From positions 1-37,535 of the forward strand of contig JAEWBT010000124.1 in assembly GCA_023391015.1 (NCBI GenBank): 37,535 nucleotides of DNA. Reading direction: 5' to 3'. Each line of letters begins with the position of its first letter. The stretch's first letter is position 1. Source of the stretch: Bacteroidota bacterium. Lineage in GTDB: Bacteria > Bacteroidota > Bacteroidia > Chitinophagales > Chitinophagaceae. The position numbers and the translations under genes are program-made. Positions 33,394 to 37,535 of the stretch are shown here, one piece after another. Below the pieces are notes generated by a model. The model was not told where the DNA came from. It saw only the letters and a list, made by a program, of their open reading frames with translations, and made no database searches.

Positions 33394-33858
33394 ATGCAAA
33401 ACCTCGTTCACGAAACCATCCCCGCCGCCGTCATTGCCGCTGTCAAAGAGGCCGTCTCGAATGCCCGCGATAAGATTGCGCCCTATGTCATTGGCCTGAC
33501 CAACGAGCAGCGCAAAGAACTCAACCGGATGGGCGATAAAAGCCGCGCTTTTATTGAGAAAACCGCCGATTATCTTACCGCTTATCCCGATTATACGCCG
33601 CGCCGGATCAATACCGAACAATTTGCCACAGACCTTAAATTGTTTCAGGATTTAGAACCCATCGAGACGCTTATCAACAGCCTGCAACGCATGGTGGATG
33701 ATACCAAAATGGCCGCCGGCTCGGATATGATGGAGACGGCCAGCGCCTACTACCGCTCCGTTCAGGATGCCGCCCATGATGGCGACCCCACTGCCAAAGC
33801 CGTGTTCGATGAACTCCGGAAGCGCTATCCGCGCAGCCGGCATCAGGAAGGGGAATAA
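33394..33858 (+). CDS. Conserved-type helical protein of unknown function
   Basis: This 154-residue cytoplasmic protein has no signal or membrane segment. It looks all-helical: HETIPAAVIAAVKEAVSNARDKIAPYVIGLTNEQRKELNRMG, then a helix around DKSRAFIEKTADYLTAYPDY. A C-terminal helical pair (FQDLEPIETLINSLQRMVDDTKMAAGSDMMETASAYYRSVQDAA) ends in a basic tail. I cannot assign it to a named family. It has its own good promoter and a strong terminator, so it is monocistronic. It is divergent from the T9SS cluster. Confidence 0.8.
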   Translation: MQNLVHETIPAAVIAAVKEAVSNARDKIAPYVIGLTNEQRKELNRMGDKSRAFIEKTADYLTAYPDYTPRRINTEQFATDLKLFQDLEPIETLINSLQRMVDDTKMAAGSDMMETASAYYRSVQDAAHDGDPTAKAVFDELRKRYPRSRHQEGE

Positions 33859-33886
33859 AGAAAAGGCCTTTTTAGGTCTTCAGTCT

Positions 33887-34020
33887 GCCAAATTGGCTTC
33901 TTAAAGACGTTATTAGCCCCTTGGAAAGCCAAATTGGCTTTTCAAGGGGCTTTTTAGTTGCTTGGGCAGCCAATTTGGCTGCCCAAAGACTTAATTTTGA
34001 TTTTAAACAGCCAATTTGGC
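33887..34020. repeat. Four GCCAAWTTGGC dyads exactly 41 bp apart
   Basis: The 11-bp dyads start at 33887, 33928, 33969 and 34010. Copies 1 and 2 are GCCAAATTGGCTT; copies 3 and 4 are GCCAATTTGGCTGCCC. The DNA after copies 1 and 3 is also alike (AAAGAC, then TTA and TT). The array lies between two convergent genes, and copy 2 is part of the terminator. Confidence 0.85.
33915..33956 (+). terminator. Terminator of the 154-residue gene
   Basis: AGCCCCTTGGAAAGCCAA (33915-33932) and TTGGCTTTTCAAGGGGCT (33934-33951) form an 18-bp stem with one wobble, followed by TTTTT. Copy 2 of the GCCAAWTTGGC array is its tip. Confidence 0.8.
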
Positions 34021-34105
34021 TGCCCGGAAAGGCTTTCTGGCCTCTGATAGAGGCCCGGTGGCAGATTATTGGGTTGGGCCCTTCGACAAGGTTCTTCTAA
34101 ATCTT

Positions 34106-34939
34106 TTACAGCCCGCCTACCAGCTCGGCCACCAGCGCAGCCAGCTTGGGTGCGGCGGCATTGGCTGCTTCCAGCACTTCTTCGTGGGTAATCACATTGT
34201 TTTCCTCGCGGATGCCGATGTCGGTTACGATGCTGGCGCCGAAAACGCGCATGCCCCCGTGGATGGCCACGATGGTTTCCGGAACGGTGCTCATCCCCAC
34301 CACATCGCCGCCGATGGTGCGCAGCCACTGGTATTCGGCCTTGGTTTCAAAGGTGGGGCCTTGCAGGCCCACATACACGCCGGTGTGCACTTTTACGCCC
34401 TGTGCGGCGGCAATGGTTTTGGCCTTTTCAATCAGGGCGCGGCTATACGGCTCGGTCATGTCCGGAAAGCGGGTGCCGAGGCGCTCGTCGTTGGCCCCGC
34501 GCAGTGGGTTTTCCGGAAACATATTGATATGGTCGCGGATCACCACAATATCGCCCACCTGGTAATTGCTGTTCATGGCTCCGGCAGCGTTGGAGAGGAT
34601 GAGGGTTTCGCAGCCCAGGGCTTTCATCACCCGCACGGGAAACGTAACAACCTCCATGGGATAGCCCTCGTAATAATGAAAGCGCCCGGCCAGCAGCACC
34701 ACCAGTTTTCCGGAAAGCCGCCCGATGATGAGTGCACCGGCGTGGCCCTTTACGGTGGATACCGGAAACTGCGGAATGTCTTCGTAGGGTATGCGATGGA
34801 GGATTTCCACGCTGTCTACCAGTCCGCCGAGGCCGGAGCCGAGGATGATGCCGGCGGCGGGCTTTTCGGGCAGGTAAGGCCGGAGGAAATCGGCGGTTTG
34901 CTGGATGCGGTCGTAGAGGGGCAGCGGTGCGGTTTGCAT
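34106..34939 (-). CDS. punA: Purine nucleoside phosphorylase, trimeric type
   Basis: It splits purine nucleosides (mainly inosine and guanosine) with phosphate. The 277 residues fit the trimeric PNP class. Seen are the phosphate-binding GIILGSGLGGLVD, FPVSTVKGHAGALIIGRLSGK, the active-site GRFHYYEGYPM, LILSNAAGAMN, VYVGLQGPTFETKAEYQWL and GMSTVPETIVAIHGGMRVF with the catalytic EENNVITHEEV part at the end. It is monocistronic and faces the 154-residue gene across the dyad array. A TATTTTCG box (34957-34964, minus) lies 17 nt before its ATG. Confidence 0.95.
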   Translation of the reverse strand: MQTAPLPLYDRIQQTADFLRPYLPEKPAAGIILGSGLGGLVDSVEILHRIPYEDIPQFPVSTVKGHAGALIIGRLSGKLVVLLAGRFHYYEGYPMEVVTFPVRVMKALGCETLILSNAAGAMNSNYQVGDIVVIRDHINMFPENPLRGANDERLGTRFPDMTEPYSRALIEKAKTIAAAQGVKVHTGVYVGLQGPTFETKAEYQWLRTIGGDVVGMSTVPETIVAIHGGMRVFGASIVTDIGIREENNVITHEEVLEAANAAAPKLAALVAELVGGL

Positions 34940-34956
34940 AAAGAAGTTAGAGAAAG

Positions 34957-34964
34957 CGAAAATA
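34957..34964 (-). promoter_or_regulatory. -7 box of punA (TTCG form)
   Basis: TATTTTCG on the minus strand, 17 nt before the punA ATG. No -33 TTTG at the right spacing. Confidence 0.35.
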
Positions 34965-35039
34965 GGGGAATTAGGGGCTTCTACATCTGGAGCAAATCCT
35001 CTTTTCCTGGGGCAGGGGGGTATAAAAGGATAACGTAGA

Positions 35040-35067
35040 GTAGAGACGTTGCATGCAACGTCTCTAC
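35040..35067. repeat. Perfect 28-bp palindrome with GTAGAGACGTTGCA half-site
   Basis: The half GTAGAGACGTTGCA is followed directly by its exact reverse complement. The same GTAGAGACG arm occurs at 3554-3585. No T-run follows, so it is not a simple terminator. Confidence 0.85.
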
Positions 35068-35086
35068 AAAGGATAAATACGACAAA

Positions 35087-35131
35087 CCCCGAAGGGGCGG
35101 CAGGCCAGTTTATCCTGTTATCCCTTCGGGG
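35087..35131. terminator. Hairpin with CCCCGAAGGG arms, probable terminator
   Basis: CCCCGAAGGG (35087-35096) and CCCTTCGGGG (35122-35131) pair perfectly, followed on + by CTTTTGTTTT. On the minus strand it lies beyond the membrane-protein gene at 35265-35843 and could end it. Confidence 0.5.
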
Positions 35132-35228
35132 CTTTTGTTTTGGACGGGAGAAATTTTAATGCCGTTCCTTTTGACCCCCCTGCCCCCCAAAGGGGGGGAA
35201 TTCCCTCAAGATGTGGTAATTCCAAATT

Positions 35229-35263
35229 CCTCAATCCTCAATCCTCAATCCTCAAACCTCAAT
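35229..35263. repeat. Heptamer repeat (CCTCAAT)x5
   Basis: Five 7-bp units run without gaps; the fourth is CCTCAAA. It begins 1 bp after the stop codon of the minus-strand membrane-protein gene. Confidence 0.85.
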
Positions 35264-35264
35264 C

Positions 35265-35843
35265 CTAACTCCGCAAGCCTAGTTCTTCTTCGCCATAGCC
35301 CGGGTTGGGCACGTCATTGACGTTTTCGATGGAAGAGCGGGTTTCTACCATTGGCAAAATGCTGTGGTAGCGTTGCTCCAGGGTGTCGAAAGAGGCTTTG
35401 CGTTGCAGCAGCTCGCCGAGGAAAGCACGAACCGTGGTGCCGGTGCGGGCCAAGGCTGTGTTTTTATGGCGGATGCGGCGCAGGTTGCGCGCCAAGGCGT
35501 AGCAAAACAAGGCGATAATGCCCATCAGCACCCATACCAGCACCTGGATGTTGGCCACATTTCCTTTTCCGATAAACTGCTCATACTCTGTTCTGGAAAA
35601 ACGCGTGAGCAGGTAGAAAGGATACAATTTTTCCCGGAAAATAAACAAGGCCACGCAGGCCGCCACGCACACATACAACAACACTTCCAGAAAAACCAAC
35701 ACACCGGCGCTGAGGAAATGCGTTACCGAGCGCTTGCGCAAGGCCGCGGCCAACGGGTCGAAACGCGCGATTTGCTCTTTCAAAAAAGCCTGCTCGGCCC
35801 GGAATTCGGTGATAAAATCCTGCTGAAAACGTTGCGTTACCAT
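35265..35843 (-). CDS. Membrane protein of unknown function, two helices
   Basis: This 192-residue protein has an N-terminal helical segment (RFQQDFITEFRAEQAFLKEQIARFDPLAAALRKR). Two membrane helices follow, FLSAGVLVFLEVLLYVCVAACVALFIF and IQVLVWVLMGIIALFCYALA, and then a cytoplasmic helical C-terminus (TTVRAFLGELLQRKASFDTLEQRYHS). I do not recognise the family. The ATG at 35843 (MVTQRFQQDF) is chosen over 35894, which would place the start upstream of the TAGCTTTG box at 35862-35869. It is divergent from prfC. Confidence 0.75.
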   Translation of the reverse strand: MVTQRFQQDFITEFRAEQAFLKEQIARFDPLAAALRKRSVTHFLSAGVLVFLEVLLYVCVAACVALFIFREKLYPFYLLTRFSRTEYEQFIGKGNVANIQVLVWVLMGIIALFCYALARNLRRIRHKNTALARTGTTVRAFLGELLQRKASFDTLEQRYHSILPMVETRSSIENVNDVPNPGYGEEELGLRS

Positions 35844-35861
35844 AATCGTAAAAAGTACCGA

Positions 35862-35869
35862 CAAAGCTA
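35862..35869 (-). promoter_or_regulatory. -7 box of the two-helix membrane protein
   Basis: TAGCTTTG on the minus strand, 18 nt before the chosen ATG. The nearest TTTTTGG lies at a short spacing of 15 bp. Confidence 0.4.
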
Positions 35870-35890
35870 CGCACCTTTGCAGCCCAAAAA

Positions 35891-36059
35891 CCATGTTTCA
35901 TGTTTCATGTTTTATGTTTCATGAGGTTGTTTTCAGGCCTTTTGGAGTCCAGCGTTTTCCGGAAAATTATTCAAACGGAAAGCAAATACGGTCTTCCTTC
36001 GCTTAAAAAGGAGCACGTTCAAAAAGCCATGACACATGAAACATGACCCATGACACATG
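35891..36059. repeat. Inverted repeat of CATGTTTCATG/CATGAAACATG arms before prfC
   Basis: The left arm (35891-35926) is CATGTTTCATGTTTCATG and degenerate copies. The right arm (36026-36059) is a run of CATGACACATGAAACATGA type. About 100 bp lie between. The last ACACATG contains the prfC start codon, as in smpB. Confidence 0.7.
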
Positions 36060-37535
36060 TATAATCAGGAAATATCCAAACGCCGCACCTTTGCCGTTAT
36101 CGCCCACCCGGATGCCGGTAAAACCACATTGACCGAAAAACTCTTGCTCTTCGGCGGCGCCATTCAGGTGGCCGGGGCCGTGAAAAGCAATAAAATTAAA
36201 AAAGGTGCGACCTCCGATTTTATGGAGATCGAGCGCCAGCGGGGCATCTCGGTGGCTACATCGGTGATGAGCTTTGAATACGCCGATACGCTTATCAACC
36301 TTCTCGACACGCCCGGTCACAAAGACTTTGCGGAAGACACCTACCGGACGCTGACCGCCGTGGACTCGGTTATTCTCGTCATCGACTCGGTGAATGGGGT
36401 CGAAGAGCAAACGCGCCGCCTGATGGAAGTGTGCCGGATGCGCGCTACGCCGGTCATTGTGTTTGTGAATAAAATGGACCGCGACGGCAAGATGCCTTTT
36501 GATCTTTTAGACGAGATTGAAAAAGAACTGGCCCTGCCCCTGCACCCACTCACCTGGCCGATTAGTCAGGGAAAAGATTTTAAAGGCGTGTATGACCTGC
36601 ACGATAAAAGCCTTTTGCTTTTCACCGCAGCTCAAAAAGCAACCGAAGAAAACAGCTATCCGATCGAGGATCTTTCCTCGCCCGACCTCGACCGCATCAT
36701 CGGTGAGCGCGATGCGGCGCAGCTGCGCGAAGACGTAGAACTGCTCGACGGCGTGTATGGCCCGCTGAATACGGAAGACTATCTTTCCGGAAAAGTAGCA
36801 CCGGTTTTCTTTGGCTCGGCGGTCAACAACTTTGGCGTGCGCGAACTGCTAAACACCTTTATCCAGATTGCGCCGGAGCCCTTGCCCCGCGCCACCGACA
36901 AGCGCGAGGTTGCGCCCGATGAGGCGAAATTCACCGGCTTTGTGTTTAAGATTCACGCCAACCTGGACCCGCGCCACCGCGACCGGATTGCGTTTTTGCG
37001 GGTGTGTTCCGGAAAATTTGAGCGCAATAAATACTTTAAACACACGCGGCTTCAAAAAGACGTGCGTTTCGCCAATCCCTACTCGTTCTTGGCCCGCTCC
37101 AAAGACGTGATTGAGGAAGCGTACCCCGGCGATGTGGTGGGGCTTTTTGATACCGGCAACTTTAAAATCGGCGATACGCTGACCGAAGGCGAAGTGCTGC
37201 AATTCACGGGCATTCCGTCGTTTTCGCCAGAGCTTTTTAAGGAGTTGGTGAACAAAGACCCGATGAAAACAAAGCAACTGGAGAAAGGCATCAACCAGCT
37301 CACCGATGAAGGCGTGGCCCAGCTTTTCACCCAGCACGGCGGCAACCGGAAGGTGATTGGCTGCGTGGGCGAACTGCAGTTTGAGGTCATTCAGTACCGC
37401 CTGAAACACGAGTATGGCGCGTCGTGTGAGTTTATTTCGCTGCCGTTCTACAAAGCCTGCTGGATTACCGGCGACAAGAAAAAGCTGGAAGAATTTACCC
37501 GTTTCAAGCAAGCCAACGTGATGGAAGACAAAGAC
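36057..37535 (+). CDS. prfC: Peptide chain release factor 3 (partial, 3' end outside window)
   Basis: RF3 is the GTPase that removes RF1/RF2 from the ribosome after peptide release. The frame is open for 493 codons to the window end; the family has about 525-530, so only about the last 35 are missing. It starts MYNQEISKRRTFAVIAHPDAGKTT, with the G1 loop AHPDAGKTT. The effector region is SDFMEIERQRGISV, G3 is DTPGHKDF and G4 is NKMDRDG. Domain II begins around FTGFVFKIHANLDPRHRDR and domain III around ELQFEVIQYRLKHEYG. Its start codon lies in the same kind of repeat as that of smpB. Confidence 0.95.
   Translation, partial: MYNQEISKRRTFAVIAHPDAGKTTLTEKLLLFGGAIQVAGAVKSNKIKKGATSDFMEIERQRGISVATSVMSFEYADTLINLLDTPGHKDFAEDTYRTLTAVDSVILVIDSVNGVEEQTRRLMEVCRMRATPVIVFVNKMDRDGKMPFDLLDEIEKELALPLHPLTWPISQGKDFKGVYDLHDKSLLLFTAAQKATEENSYPIEDLSSPDLDRIIGERDAAQLREDVELLDGVYGPLNTEDYLSGKVAPVFFGSAVNNFGVRELLNTFIQIAPEPLPRATDKREVAPDEAKFTGFVFKIHANLDPRHRDRIAFLRVCSGKFERNKYFKHTRLQKDVRFANPYSFLARSKDVIEEAYPGDVVGLFDTGNFKIGDTLTEGEVLQFTGIPSFSPELFKELVNKDPMKTKQLEKGINQLTDEGVAQLFTQHGGNRKVIGCVGELQFEVIQYRLKHEYGASCEFISLPFYKACWITGDKKKLEEFTRFKQANVMEDKD

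Larger units (their letters stand above)
35009..35186. repeat. Inverted-repeat-bounded intergenic element
   Basis: GGGGCAGGGGGGT (35009-35021) and ACCCCCCTGCCCC (35174-35186) are exact inverted repeats. Between them lie a 28-bp palindrome, GGATAAC/GTTATCC and a CCCCGAAGGG hairpin. Just at the right end CCCCCC-AAA-GGGGGG (35183-35197) forms another hairpin. No gene lies in the 34940-35264 gap. Confidence 0.55.

Noticed and set aside
33887..34020. A short CRISPR array
   Set aside because: Repeats are only 11 bp plus a few flanking bases, the intervening DNA is itself partly repeated, and there is no cas gene in the window.

Overview
The window is a stretch of ordinary-looking chromosome from a member of the Bacteroidota, probably of the Chitinophagia/Chitinophagaceae type. 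This rests on several things seen in the sequence: proteins with type IX secretion (T9SS) C-terminal sorting domains, a TonB-dependent receptor paired with a lipoprotein, a DUF2723 membrane protein, an IPExxxVDY-family protein, the long Bacteroidota form of Lgt, and promoters of the Bacteroidota type (TTTG, about 19 bp, then TAnnTTTG or TAnnTTCG). There is no integrase, transposase, phage or plasmid gene.

Layout. 1-1911: tRNA-Gln and guaB (IMP dehydrogenase) on +. 1966-5744: a minus-strand block, prs > rplY > pth > lipoprotein; prs-rplY-pth is a gene order conserved in many bacteria. 5958-6368: an OsmC-type peroxidase on +. 6489-10148: minus-strand udp, lgt, ribH and lutA. 10219-10289: tRNA-Cys. 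10369-15256: an orphan secreted protein, a 1028-residue DUF2723 membrane protein and an IPExxxVDY protein, all minus, with a 21-bp tandem repeat between the last two. 15370-21306: a plus-strand run of SPFH protein, purA, a Lys/Asp-rich histone-like protein, pabB, accD and smpB. 21356-23955: two exported minus-strand proteins and a citrate synthase of the mitochondrial type. 24323-27890: a probable metal-uptake trio (His/Cys-rich small protein, TonB receptor, lipoprotein), followed by a small conserved orphan. 28397-33274: three tandem paralogues, each a seven-repeat (probable seven-bladed propeller) T9SS-secreted protein. 33394-37535: an orphan, purine nucleoside phosphorylase, a two-helix membrane protein and the 5' part of prfC (cut by the window end).

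How the genes work together. Most are housekeeping: purine synthesis and salvage (guaB, purA, prs, punA, udp), translation and ribosome rescue (rplY, pth, smpB, prfC, two tRNAs), folate (pabB), riboflavin (ribH), fatty acid synthesis (accD), TCA cycle (gltA) and envelope biogenesis (lgt, SPFH, DUF2723). The accessory part is the metal-uptake trio and the propeller cluster.

The most unusual content is in the DNA itself. The palindrome TTCCGGAA occurs roughly forty times by eye, where about one is expected. Hairpins with a shared (C)CGTCAGG/CCTGACG(G) core recur as terminators. Four GCCAAWTTGGC dyads sit exactly 41 bp apart. Matching CATGAAACATG inverted repeats precede smpB and prfC and run up to or contain the start codon. 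I found no clear new defence or mobile system; the best candidates for something undescribed are the TTCCGGAA motif, the smpB/prfC repeats and the propeller cluster.
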